Below, in pieces: positions 9,054-16,723 of a stretch of DNA of 64,000 nucleotides. Source of the stretch: Sphaerisporangium album (lineage in GTDB: Bacteria; Actinomycetota; Actinomycetes; Streptosporangiales; Streptosporangiaceae). The translations under genes and the position numbers were made by a program. Each line of letters opens with the position of its first letter. The first letter of the stretch is position 1. The notes beneath the pieces are model-generated. The model searched no databases, was not told where the DNA came from, and was given only the letters and a program-made list of their open reading frames with translations. The DNA lies in assembly GCF_003323745.1 (NCBI RefSeq), contig NZ_QOIL01000005.1, positions 186,001 through 250,000 of the forward strand, written 5' to 3'.

Positions 9054-10724
9054 TCAGTGTGTGGATGCGGCTGCCGAGGTGACAGGCAGGATCAGCCGCG
9101 TACTGCCGTGATGAAGGGTGTGGACAGACGCCTTCAGACCCGCACCGGTGGCCACCGGCTCCCCAGTGCCGAGGTTGCGGGCGTACTGCGGATGGGAGCC
9201 GCCGGAGATCTGCAGCCTGAGACGGTGCCCCGCCAGCAGCCGGTGGGCGCAGGGGTTCAGGCGCACGGTCACGTGGTGGAGCTCGCCGGGGCCGACGGTG
9301 GGATCGAGCCGGATCAGGACGTCGGTGAGGTTGCGTGAGCGGCCCTTCGCGTCGAGGTCGCAGAGGCGCACGAAGAGGTCGGCGTGCGGGTTGTCCACGC
9401 TCAGGAACGCCTCAAGGACGGGGAAGCCCTCGAACTCGAGACTTGCGGCCAACGCCGGGGTAGTGAACGTCAGCACGTCCGAGCGTGCCTCCAGCTCCCG
9501 GTTGTCCTGCACACCGCTGTCGGAGCTTAGGCGCCGTCCGCCCGTCGACGGTGTCGGGTCGCTCGGGTCGTAGCGGAAACTCGAGTGGCCCCCTGCCGGT
9601 GCACTCCCCACCAGCGCACCGTCAGCGGTCGGATACCACGCGGTCTCGACGCTCTCCGGCGGCCACACCGGTGCGGCATGCCAGGTGTCGGCGCCGGTGA
9701 CGAAGGTGCGCACGGGCTGGGGGCGGCGTCGCGCGGCCGGGTGCCCGAGGTGTGAGTCGAGCCAGTCCAGGGCCTCATTGTCGATGACCGCAGAGCCCTT
9801 CAAGAGATGAGCGAAATGCGTCCACGGGCCGAGCGTCATAGCGACATCGATCCCACGCGACCGCAGCGCCTCGTACTGGGCGACCGTCTGCCCGATGAAC
9901 ACGTCCTGCCAGCCGCCCACCAGCAGGGTCGGTGTCTGGATCCGCCGCAGGGCTTCCGTGTGGTTGTAGGGCTGCCAGTAAGGGTCGGCCAGGTCAGGGT
10001 GGTCGAGCCATTCCTGGACCCACGGCGCTCTGCCCTCCAAGAGGGCCTGGGCCGCCTGCGCCAAGGGCAGGCCCGTGAAGGCCTCCTTGTGGCGTTCGCC
10101 CGAGCGCCGGCGACCGAGGAGTTGCCCGATCGGGCCCGGCTGCTGGTCGAAGGGGACGCTGTTGCGTTCGCTCCAGCCCAGGAAGGTTTCCAGTGCGAAG
10201 GCGCCATCTTCCCAGATGGCGCTACTGAAGTCGTGCGGGCCCGCGATCATTACGCTGGCACGCAACTCCGGCGGCGGATCGATCAGCAGCGCCCACTGGG
10301 TGAACGCCACGTACGACATGCCCATCGTCGCCAGGTTCCCGTTGAACCAGGGCTGCTGTCGCAGCCAGGCGACGGTGTCCTGGGCGTCTTCGGCTTCCTG
10401 CGCCATGGGCCGGAAGGTCCCGGTGGACCCGAACGTGCCGCGCACGCTCTGCAGGAGCACGTGGTAGCCGCGCGCGGCGAAGGTGCGGCCCCACAACGCG
10501 TCGACCGGCATTCCTCGGCCGTACGGGGTGCGGATCAGAATCGTGGCGGTGTCGGCGTCCGGGTCCGCCGGGGAGTAGAGGTCGCTCAGCAGCACGGAGC
10601 CGCCCCTGGTGGGCGTGCGCACAGTGCGTTCGACCACGTAATTGTTGCGCGGAGCAGGCAATTTCCGAAGCCGCCGCAGAATTTGGTCAACTGCGCGGGC
10701 GCCGAGCCCGGGGGCTGCCTTCAC
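9054..10724 (-). CDS. CocE/NonD-type hydrolase (X-Pro dipeptidyl-peptidase S15 family)
   Basis: 556 residues, starting at GTG 10724 with GAGG upstream. The N-terminal alpha/beta-hydrolase domain carries the nucleophile in GMSYVAFTQ (Ser about 137), the acid in GGWQDVF (Asp about 274) and His about 303 in GPWTHFAH, a complete triad. The C-terminal jelly-roll domain (LEFEGFPVLEAFLSVD onward) is typical of cocaine esterase and S15 peptidases. It acts on acyl esters or amides; there is no signal peptide, so it is cytoplasmic. It converges on the aldehyde dehydrogenase and is followed after 81 bp by the NmrA-like gene on the same strand, not obviously one operon. Confidence 0.9.
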   Translation of the reverse strand: MKAAPGLGARAVDQILRRLRKLPAPRNNYVVERTVRTPTRGGSVLLSDLYSPADPDADTATILIRTPYGRGMPVDALWGRTFAARGYHVLLQSVRGTFGSTGTFRPMAQEAEDAQDTVAWLRQQPWFNGNLATMGMSYVAFTQWALLIDPPPELRASVMIAGPHDFSSAIWEDGAFALETFLGWSERNSVPFDQQPGPIGQLLGRRRSGERHKEAFTGLPLAQAAQALLEGRAPWVQEWLDHPDLADPYWQPYNHTEALRRIQTPTLLVGGWQDVFIGQTVAQYEALRSRGIDVAMTLGPWTHFAHLLKGSAVIDNEALDWLDSHLGHPAARRRPQPVRTFVTGADTWHAAPVWPPESVETAWYPTADGALVGSAPAGGHSSFRYDPSDPTPSTGGRRLSSDSGVQDNRELEARSDVLTFTTPALAASLEFEGFPVLEAFLSVDNPHADLFVRLCDLDAKGRSRNLTDVLIRLDPTVGPGELHHVTVRLNPCAHRLLAGHRLRLQISGGSHPQYARNLGTGEPVATGAGLKASVHTLHHGSTRLILPVTSAAASTH

Positions 10725-10805
10725 GATGACTACCTCGATGTGCTGGGAACACTGGCCGTCCGGCGACCAGTCGGCTGTGGAAAAGGGGACGCGGTGATGC
10801 GCGGG

Positions 10806-11414
10806 CTACTGCGCCAGGACAATCCCGGCCCTGTAGTACACCTCGCGGCAGACGGACTTGAGCATCCAGGTCGCGGAGTCGGCTCGGGAGATCCTGTGCC
10901 TCATGCCGAGCTTCTCGGTCGGCGGGACCTCCCTCACGCGGCCGGCCCCGGGGCGGTCCGTCAGGGTCGACACGTAGGCGATGGTCCAGTCCAGGTCGCT
11001 GTTCTCGAGCAGCATCTCGCTGGCGGTCTTGTCGTCGATGGCCATCTTCATGCCCAGACTGGAGGCAAGCCGCAGGCCCGGCCGCAGCCGGTCTCTGAGA
11101 ACTACGTACGCTGACATGAGCACGAAGCGCTTGACGCCCGTTGACTCGCTGGCAGCTATCACAGCCTTCACCGCCGGGGTCATCAGTGGTACTTTCAGCG
11201 ATCCCAGGGCCGAGATGATCGCGTCGGTGCCATGGGAGGCTTGCACGACGACGGCCGGGTCGGTGACGTCGCCGACGAAGACCTCAAGGCCGGGGCGTGG
11301 CGGCAGCGAGTCGGCCCGGCGCACGACGGCGTGGACCGAGTGGCCCGCCTCGAGGATCTGCCTGACCACCTCCACGCCCGTCTTGCCGTTCGCACCGAGA
11401 ACGGTGACGATCAT
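10806..11414 (-). CDS. NmrA-like / atypical SDR NAD(P)-binding protein
   Basis: 202 residues. It begins MIVTVLGANGKTGVEVVRQI, whose G-x-x-G-x-x-G is the dinucleotide-binding loop of NmrA/HSCARG-type atypical SDRs. It has no YxxxK but ends with the RISRADSATWML segment common in these proteins. They sense redox state or reduce quinone-like compounds. The start is ATG 11414 with AGGAGGA six bases upstream. It is divergently transcribed from the TetR gene at 11569, and the palindrome in the gap makes it the probable target of that repressor. Confidence 0.85.
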   Translation of the reverse strand: MIVTVLGANGKTGVEVVRQILEAGHSVHAVVRRADSLPPRPGLEVFVGDVTDPAVVVQASHGTDAIISALGSLKVPLMTPAVKAVIAASESTGVKRFVLMSAYVVLRDRLRPGLRLASSLGMKMAIDDKTASEMLLENSDLDWTIAYVSTLTDRPGAGRVREVPPTEKLGMRHRISRADSATWMLKSVCREVYYRAGIVLAQ

Positions 11415-11508
11415 CGCTCTTCCTCCTGCCTGTCCACGCTGCGCCAGGATCGGCCGCGCAGCACTGTCGCCGGACGCGAAAAGCCGTCCACGATTAATCT
11501 GACCCAAC

Positions 11509-11539
11509 GGTCATGTTAAAACGTACCACAAACATGACC
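11509..11539. promoter_or_regulatory. Inverted-repeat operator between NmrA-like gene and tetR
   Basis: GGTCATGTT (11509-11517) and its exact reverse complement AACATGACC (11531-11539) are separated by 13 bp. The right arm overlaps the -35 hexamer of the tetR promoter, as expected of an autoregulated TetR operator controlling both divergent genes. A third partial half-site (AGTCAT) follows at 11544. Confidence 0.75.
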
Positions 11540-11568
11540 AAGCAGTCATTTTCAGCTATGCTGAGGTC
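11534..11568 (+). promoter_or_regulatory. tetR promoter, apparently leaderless
   Basis: ATGACC (11534-11539), a 17-bp spacer and TATGCT (11557-11562) form a sigma70-like promoter. Only six bases separate the -10 element from the GTG start at 11569, so transcription would begin at or next to the start codon and the mRNA would be leaderless. Confidence 0.65.
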
Positions 11569-12246
11569 GTGAGGACAGACGACGCCGCGGCGAGCCCGTC
11601 GGCCGGGCGCACCCCCCGTACCGACGCCCTGCGCAATCGGCAACTGCTGCTGACCGTCGCGGCACGGGCATTCGCCGAGCAGGGCACTGGGGTTTCCACC
11701 GCCGAGATCGCCCAACGCGCAGGCATCGCCAAAGGCACGGTTTTCCGGCACTTCCCCACAAAAGAAGACCTGATAGCGGCGATCATGGGCGAGATCATCG
11801 ACGATCTCGTCGCCGCCGCGTCCAGGCTCTCGCAGGCCGCGGACCCGGCGGCCGCCGTGCTCGAGTTCATGACATACGGGATCGAACGGCTGGCCTCAAA
11901 CCGCGGGCTGTGCGAAGTGGTGGGGCGCCCGTCGCTGCAACAGGCCAGTGTCCGGGCCGGCATCGAGCACCTGTGCGAGGTTGTGGAGGCGCTGGCCGAC
12001 CGAGCCCGGCTTCAGGGCGCCGTCCGCGAGGACATCACCGGCGTGGACATCGTGCTGCTGCTCGCCGGAGTGCACCAAACGGCCGCACCCGTCGCGCAGG
12101 CGCGACCGGAGTTGTGGCGCCGCTACCTGGCGTTGGTGTTCGACGGCATCCGGGCGCGCGATGCCCTGCCGCTGCCGTGCCCGCTGGAGCGCCTCGACTT
12201 CACTGGCGCCGGACAGGTGTCCACCGGTGGCAACGACCCCCATTAG
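11569..12246 (+). CDS. TetR-family transcriptional regulator
   Basis: 225 residues. The N-terminal DNA-binding domain (residues about 18-70) contains the helix-turn-helix ISTAEIAQRAGIAKGTVFRHF-type sequence of the family; the C-terminal helical domain would bind a ligand. The GTG start sits directly at the predicted transcription start. A perfect 9-bp inverted repeat upstream is the likely operator, making this a local repressor of itself and of the divergent NmrA-like reductase. The effector is unknown. Confidence 0.9.
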   Translation: MRTDDAAASPSAGRTPRTDALRNRQLLLTVAARAFAEQGTGVSTAEIAQRAGIAKGTVFRHFPTKEDLIAAIMGEIIDDLVAAASRLSQAADPAAAVLEFMTYGIERLASNRGLCEVVGRPSLQQASVRAGIEHLCEVVEALADRARLQGAVREDITGVDIVLLLAGVHQTAAPVAQARPELWRRYLALVFDGIRARDALPLPCPLERLDFTGAGQVSTGGNDPH

Positions 12247-12389
12247 CGCGCCTCTTCGCAACAATCCACGCATATGCCGCCTGGTGTTATCCGAGACATA
12301 TGGAGCGGTTCCCTCGGCCCCATCGGCCAAAGTCCCCCAGTGCCGTCCTGACGGGCCTTTTCGCTGCTCGGGAGCCGCTCGGCGGCGGG

Positions 12390-13676
12390 TCAGAAGAGGG
12401 TGGGCGTGGGGTCGGGGTCGGGGTGTTTGGGGTCGGTGGGGGCCACGACGTGGATCACGCCGTACTCGCCGTCGTAGCCGGGGTCCTTGGTCACCTGGCC
12501 CTGGCGTAGGCGGTTGACGGCCTCGGCGAGGCGCGGGGAGCGGGCGGCGATGTCGCCGACCGGGACCTCTTCGAGAATGGCCAGCTCGGGGCCCATCGCG
12601 GAGACCAGCCGGTCGACCTCGGCGCGGACCTTCTTGCTCTTCGGGCCCACGCCGAACAGCTCGCCCACGACCTCCGGCAGGGGGACAAGGTTCTGGAAGC
12701 CCGCCGCGCCGGCGGGGCGGGAGCCGGGCGGCCGGTCGGCGAGGTCATCGACCCGGCTGAGGACGCCGACCGTGAGTTTCCTGCCGCACGCCGGGCAGAC
12801 GCCGCCGTGGCGTCGCGTCTCACCCGGGTCCATCCGGATGCCGCACTTACGGTGGCCGTCGTGGTGGTACTTGCCCTCCTCCGGATAGAACTCGACCGTC
12901 CCGGCGTGCCCGGCGCCGGTGCGCAGCGCGTCGAGGACGGCGTAGTAGTCGAGCCCGGTCTCGAAGACGGTGGTCTCGCGGCCGACGATGGGCGGTGAGT
13001 GCGCGTCGGAGTAGCTGACCAGCCGGTAGCGGTCGAGGGCGGAGACCCGCCAGTTCATGCCCGGGTCGCTGGACAGCCCGGTCTCCAGGGCGAAGATGTG
13101 GCCGGTCAGGTCGCCGTAGGCCTCTTCGAGGGTGTCGAAGCCGGACTTGGAGCCGAACACGCCGAACCAGGGCGTCCAGACGTGGGCGGGTACCAGGTAG
13201 GCGCCCTCGCCGCTGTCGAGGGTGGCCTCCAGCAGCTCGCGCGAGTCCAGGGCGACGATGGGACGGCCGTCGGAGTTCAGGTCGGCGGTGCGTCCGAGCC
13301 GGCGGTTGAACGCCTCGGCGGCCTCGAAGTCCGGCATGTGGACCAGGTGGTGGATCTTGCGGGAACGGTCGCCCTGGGCGTAGATCGTGGAGACCTCCAC
13401 GGAGAGCATGAACCGGACGGGTGCGCCGCAGACGGAGGCGGGGAGGGTCTCGGAGACGTTCCGGTCCAGGTCCTCGCGTAGCCGGAACAGGCCGGGCTCT
13501 GCGGGGACGAGTTTCTCGCGCAGCTCGCCGAACCACGCCGGATGCGTGAAGTCGCCCGTCCCCAATAACGTGACGCCTTTTCGCCGGGCCCACCAGGTCA
13601 CATGCTCAAGGTCGCTGTCCTTGCTGCAGGCCCGGGAGTACTTGGAATGCATATGCAGGTCGGCATGGAAACGCAT
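12390..13676 (-). CDS. Endonuclease Q-like PHP-domain protein
   Basis: 428 residues. The start MRFHADLHMHSKYSRACS carries the HxH metal-binding motif of PHP phosphoesterases, with further metal ligands in LLGTGDFTHP, SVEVSTIY, PAHVWTPWFG and SYSDAHSP. A zinc-finger with four cysteines follows (CGIRMDP ... CPACGRKL), and the C-terminal region contains FGVGPKSKKV. This order of PHP domain, zinc site and helical tail matches endonuclease Q, which cleaves DNA 5' to deaminated or abasic bases. Bacterial members have been studied less than archaeal ones, so the activity is inferred. ATG 13676 is chosen because the metal motif begins at residue 4. It is a single gene. Confidence 0.8.
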   Translation of the reverse strand: MRFHADLHMHSKYSRACSKDSDLEHVTWWARRKGVTLLGTGDFTHPAWFGELREKLVPAEPGLFRLREDLDRNVSETLPASVCGAPVRFMLSVEVSTIYAQGDRSRKIHHLVHMPDFEAAEAFNRRLGRTADLNSDGRPIVALDSRELLEATLDSGEGAYLVPAHVWTPWFGVFGSKSGFDTLEEAYGDLTGHIFALETGLSSDPGMNWRVSALDRYRLVSYSDAHSPPIVGRETTVFETGLDYYAVLDALRTGAGHAGTVEFYPEEGKYHHDGHRKCGIRMDPGETRRHGGVCPACGRKLTVGVLSRVDDLADRPPGSRPAGAAGFQNLVPLPEVVGELFGVGPKSKKVRAEVDRLVSAMGPELAILEEVPVGDIAARSPRLAEAVNRLRQGQVTKDPGYDGEYGVIHVVAPTDPKHPDPDPTPTLF

Positions 13677-13884
13677 CGCGACGTTCTTCCACAGGGGTGA
13701 GCGCTGAAACCTCGCGATGAAATCCGTTGAGGTGCGCGGGTGCGTCCTCGGTGTATTTTCGAGTGATTTGTCGGAGAGACGGGAAAAGTCCGGATCACCT
13801 GCGGTGGGATGGGATGTCCAGACTGCCAGGTCGTCATCGGGTGCCCGCCGAAGAAGCGGAGCTCTCGGCCCTGACGGCCACGAC

Positions 13885-13918
13885 GGGGCCCCGCATCCCC
13901 TCCCCGGATGCAGAGCCC
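13885..13918. terminator. Imperfect hairpin in the 13677-14063 gap
   Basis: GGGGCCCCGCATCC and GGATGCAGAGCCCC pair with two mismatches around CCTCCCC. It lies in a 387-bp region with no supportable gene, between the endonuclease Q-like gene and the secreted-protein gene, and could end transcripts coming from the right. Confidence 0.35.
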
Positions 13919-14022
13919 CGCGCCGTCGGACAGGTGGGACCACGACCGGGGTGTGGAAGTCCGACATCATCAGGACGTTCCAAACCCGGGCGCGGATGAC
14001 GTGGTTGGCGCACTCGATCCTG

Positions 14023-14045
14023 GAAAATGCGGTTTTTTCCGGAAG
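14023..14045 (-). terminator. AT-rich hairpin after the 14064 gene
   Basis: On the minus strand GGAAAA and TTTTCC pair across the loop AACCGCA, about 20 bp past the stop at 14064. The run of A/T is unusual in this GC-rich region. It is a plausible terminator. Confidence 0.4.
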
Positions 14046-14063
14046 AGAGGCCGGAGGGCTCGG

Positions 14064-14720
14064 TCAGGAGTCGCAGGACTCGCAGTCGCAGCAGCAATCG
14101 TCCTCGTCGGAGGCGGTGTTCCCGGCCTGGGGCGCTCCCGTGGAGGCGGATTTCCTGGCGGTGTGCTTCTTGGCCGTTTCGGGCGGCGCCATGATGACGT
14201 TCAGGGTGATGTTGCAGACCTTGGCGTGCCGGCACAGCGCGTTCAGGATGCTGGTGGAGCCGCTGATGGTCTCGGCCTGGGTGTGCTGGAAGCCTTTGTT
14301 CGTAGTGGGGCTTTTGACGCTGAGAAGACTGTTGTTCCCCGACCCGTTGCCGATTTTGGTTACATGTACTGACTTGCCGCCCTTTTGCTCGGAGCCGTTG
14401 TCGGCATCCTTGTCGTCCCCGCCCTTCGCGTCGGAGTCGCGATCGTCGTCCCTGTGGACGGCGCGGTGGACGACGCGGTGGGCGGCCCGATGGGAACGGT
14501 CGGTGTCGCGGTCGTGGGACGGGCGGTCGTGGCGGGGGCGGCTGGGGGCCGCGTTCGCCGGTGGGGGCGCGACGGCGCAGAGCAGCAGGCCCAGAGCCGT
14601 CAGGGTGAGCCCGGCGAGCGTTGTGCCCTTAATGAAGGTGGTGGACGGAGGGACGGTGGCGAACACTCGGACGGCGAGCGGTTTCCGTTCGTCCGCCCCG
14701 CTGGAATGGTGACTTTTCAT
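14064..14720 (-). CDS. Small secreted protein, paralogue 1, with Cys-rich tail
   Basis: 218 residues, family not recognised. A long N-terminal region is followed by a hydrophobic segment (about residues 33-52) and a signal-peptidase-like ANA-AP site near residue 58. Then come a His/Arg/Asp-rich low-complexity stretch (about 60-110) and a conserved module GNGSGNNSLLSVKSPTTNKG, ending in LCRHAKVCNITL with two Cys. The C-terminus is SDEDDCCCDCESCDS, six Cys among its last ten residues. The module recurs in the next gene (14896-15252), and both begin with M-x-x-HH, which supports the chosen ATG 14720. Export is likely. A surface structural or metal-binding role is speculation. Confidence 0.7.
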   Translation of the reverse strand: MKSHHSSGADERKPLAVRVFATVPPSTTFIKGTTLAGLTLTALGLLLCAVAPPPANAAPSRPRHDRPSHDRDTDRSHRAAHRVVHRAVHRDDDRDSDAKGGDDKDADNGSEQKGGKSVHVTKIGNGSGNNSLLSVKSPTTNKGFQHTQAETISGSTSILNALCRHAKVCNITLNVIMAPPETAKKHTARKSASTGAPQAGNTASDEDDCCCDCESCDS

Positions 14721-14895
14721 TCTTCGTCGCCTTTGCCGTATCGGACGCGACCAACCACGACGTCCTTCGATCCGATTCCCGTATCGACAGCGTAGCGTCA
14801 TGAAGGATGTTGATCACGTTTCCGGTGATCCCGGCGCAGGGTGTTTCGTTATGCCGTCCCCATGGTCGGCGACCACGGCCGGTTGAAAGGCGAAA

Positions 14896-15252
14896 TCATT
14901 CACCTCTCCCGGATATGTGTAGCCTGTGCCGTATCTTGCAGATGCGCTGGCGCTTCTTGCATATCGACGCCTGCATGGTGTTCGTGCTGCTCACGCTGGA
15001 GTTGACCATCTGCTGCACGCCATGGGTGTTCGTAGGGCTGTTGATGGCGCTGTAGGACCGGTTGTTCCGGCCGTTCCCGCTGTACAGCGTGATGGACCCG
15101 TGGTCGTCGCCCCGTGACCGGACGGGGGCCGCCGCCGCGCTCGCCGCGGGCCAGGTGGCCGACGCGACGACCGTGGCGAGCAGTACCTGTACCAGCCACT
15201 TCAGCTTCGTGATCGTTCCGGGTCGCGAGGACTCGGTATGGTGACCGTTCAT
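14896..15252 (-). CDS. Small secreted protein, paralogue 2
   Basis: 118 residues. It begins MNGHHTESSRPG, then a hydrophobic segment VQVLLATVVASATWPA and an Ala-rich cleavage region near residue 40. The mature part holds the same module as the gene downstream: SGNGRNNRSYSAINSPTNTH, then GVQQ, a Ser/Thr/Asn run and ICKKRQRICKI with two Cys. It has no Cys-rich tail. ATG 15252 is preceded by a weak GGA. The 175-bp spacing to the paralogue suggests separate or loosely coupled expression. Duplicate neighbouring copies argue for a functioning secreted family. No known enzyme motif is present. Confidence 0.7.
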   Translation of the reverse strand: MNGHHTESSRPGTITKLKWLVQVLLATVVASATWPAASAAAAPVRSRGDDHGSITLYSGNGRNNRSYSAINSPTNTHGVQQMVNSSVSSTNTMQASICKKRQRICKIRHRLHISGRGE

Positions 15253-15534
15253 TCCGTTGCGCACCTGCACCTTCATGCGATGGGCGTCAGATTGCATTTT
15301 TGCCGACATGTCCGATGTCAGCCTGCATACCCGCAATCGCATACGGACTCCGCCGTAGGAGTCCCCGTTCCGGGGATGATTACCCATTCTTTGTCCATAC
15401 AGGCATTCGCCGCCCCAGGTGTTTCCCTATATGAGCTCGGCAACTCCACGTGCCGTGCCACAGTGGTCGTCCCGGCGCGGCCGGGGGCGATATCCGCAGG
15501 GGTTCAGGCAGGCGTTCGGTCCGTCGGGGGGCTG

Positions 15535-16140
15535 GTGACGGTGGTCGAGGACGACGGGAAGGCATCGCGGAGGCTCCGCGTCGTGGCGGCGGTCCTGGTC
15601 GGCGCCGCCGTACTGCTCATCCTCTCGGCGGTCGGCCACTCCGCCTCGGCGCCGCCGGCCGTCGCGCCGGCGCCTTCGCCCGGGCCGGGGAGCGGTTGTG
15701 AGCGGCTGCCGTACCGGGCGGCCGTGCGTCAGGTCGGCGCGGCGATCGTGTTCCCCGAGGTCTCGTACGCGATCGACCGCACGGGCGACCGGCCGCGCAT
15801 CGACCTGTCCGGAAGCTACCGGGGCGACCTGCCCGAGGAGCGGCGGATCGCCGTCATCACGCGCCCGGACCCGGCGTCGTACGACTCCTCGCCGGGCCAC
15901 CGCCCCGGAGACGGGCACTACTACTACCAGCGCGAGCTCCGGGTCGACCGGGAGGCCCGGTGCTGGTCGGCGGTGTCGTTCGGGGGCGTCTACAGCGGGT
16001 CGGCGGGCCTGGCGTGGCAGGTCTACTTCGCTCTGGTCCCGGCTGATTTCGGCGTCACGTCGGTCTCCGCGCGAAACCACGTGGACGAGGGAGTGTTGGC
16101 GTCGCTGGAGATCCTCGCCTCGTTCACGGTGCAGACGTAG
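15535..16140 (+). CDS. Membrane-anchored hypothetical protein
   Basis: About 201 residues from GTG 15535, after a GGGGGG ribosome-site-like run. An N-terminal hydrophobic helix (VVAAVLVGAAVLLILSAVG, about residues 15-33) is followed by a Pro/Ala linker and a domain of about 160 residues outside the membrane. That domain is rich in Tyr/Arg and has two Cys (GSGCERLPY and EARCWSAV) that could form a disulphide. It contains no motif I recognise. The upstream frame continues to 15238 but overlaps the start of the divergent secreted-protein gene and lacks a good start, so the shorter form is preferred. Confidence 0.65.
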   Translation: MTVVEDDGKASRRLRVVAAVLVGAAVLLILSAVGHSASAPPAVAPAPSPGPGSGCERLPYRAAVRQVGAAIVFPEVSYAIDRTGDRPRIDLSGSYRGDLPEERRIAVITRPDPASYDSSPGHRPGDGHYYYQRELRVDREARCWSAVSFGGVYSGSAGLAWQVYFALVPADFGVTSVSARNHVDEGVLASLEILASFTVQT

Positions 16141-16298
16141 CCACGTTTTTCCCGAAAAATAGGTACATGGCGTTGCGGTTTACCGGACAGCGCCCCATGT
16201 ATATAGCAATGCCCCGAGTCTCCTTATCCGGGCTTATCCGTACCAATCACGATGAAGGGTAGGAATGTAGCGTCGAGTCGCTGCTTCAAGGGGGGCAC

Positions 16299-16604
16299 AT
16301 GATCAGGACACTCCACAGAATGGGCATCCGCTCCGGCATGATGTACGGCGCCGGGGTGGCATCCGTCGGCGCGTCGTTCATCTCGTGGCTCATGTCCAAG
16401 GAGTACGAGGGCGACCTCGCCCGCGCCGACCGCTGGGGACTGTTCGTCGGCGAGTGGGCGCCCACCTTCTTCGCGATCGGTGTCGCCCTCAGGATCGAGG
16501 AGACCCGCGAGGAGATGCTCACGGGCGGCCCCGGCATGGAGGACCGCCGTGAGCAGGAGCGCCTGAGCCGCCGCTACGGCGGTCACGTCCCGGCAGGGAT
16601 CTAG
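16299..16604 (+). CDS. Small hypothetical membrane protein
   Basis: 101 residues from ATG 16299, with AAGGGGGG seven bases upstream, a strong ribosome site. Two weakly hydrophobic segments (MMYGAGVASVGASFISWLM and FVGEWAPTFFAIGVALRI) are separated by a charged loop, followed by a highly charged C-terminal tail (EETREEMLTGG ... RREQERLSRRY). A two-pass or hairpin membrane protein is likely. The function is unknown, and it stands alone on its strand. Confidence 0.7.
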   Translation: MIRTLHRMGIRSGMMYGAGVASVGASFISWLMSKEYEGDLARADRWGLFVGEWAPTFFAIGVALRIEETREEMLTGGPGMEDRREQERLSRRYGGHVPAGI

Positions 16605-16723
16605 GCCGACCGGCCCGCGGCCGGCCGTGTGCCCGGCAGAGGCACGCGACCGGCCACGACCACGTGTCCGGGCGCCCCGGGCGCACGGTCGCTCCCAGGC
16701 GGACGGCCGCGCCGGGACAGGGC

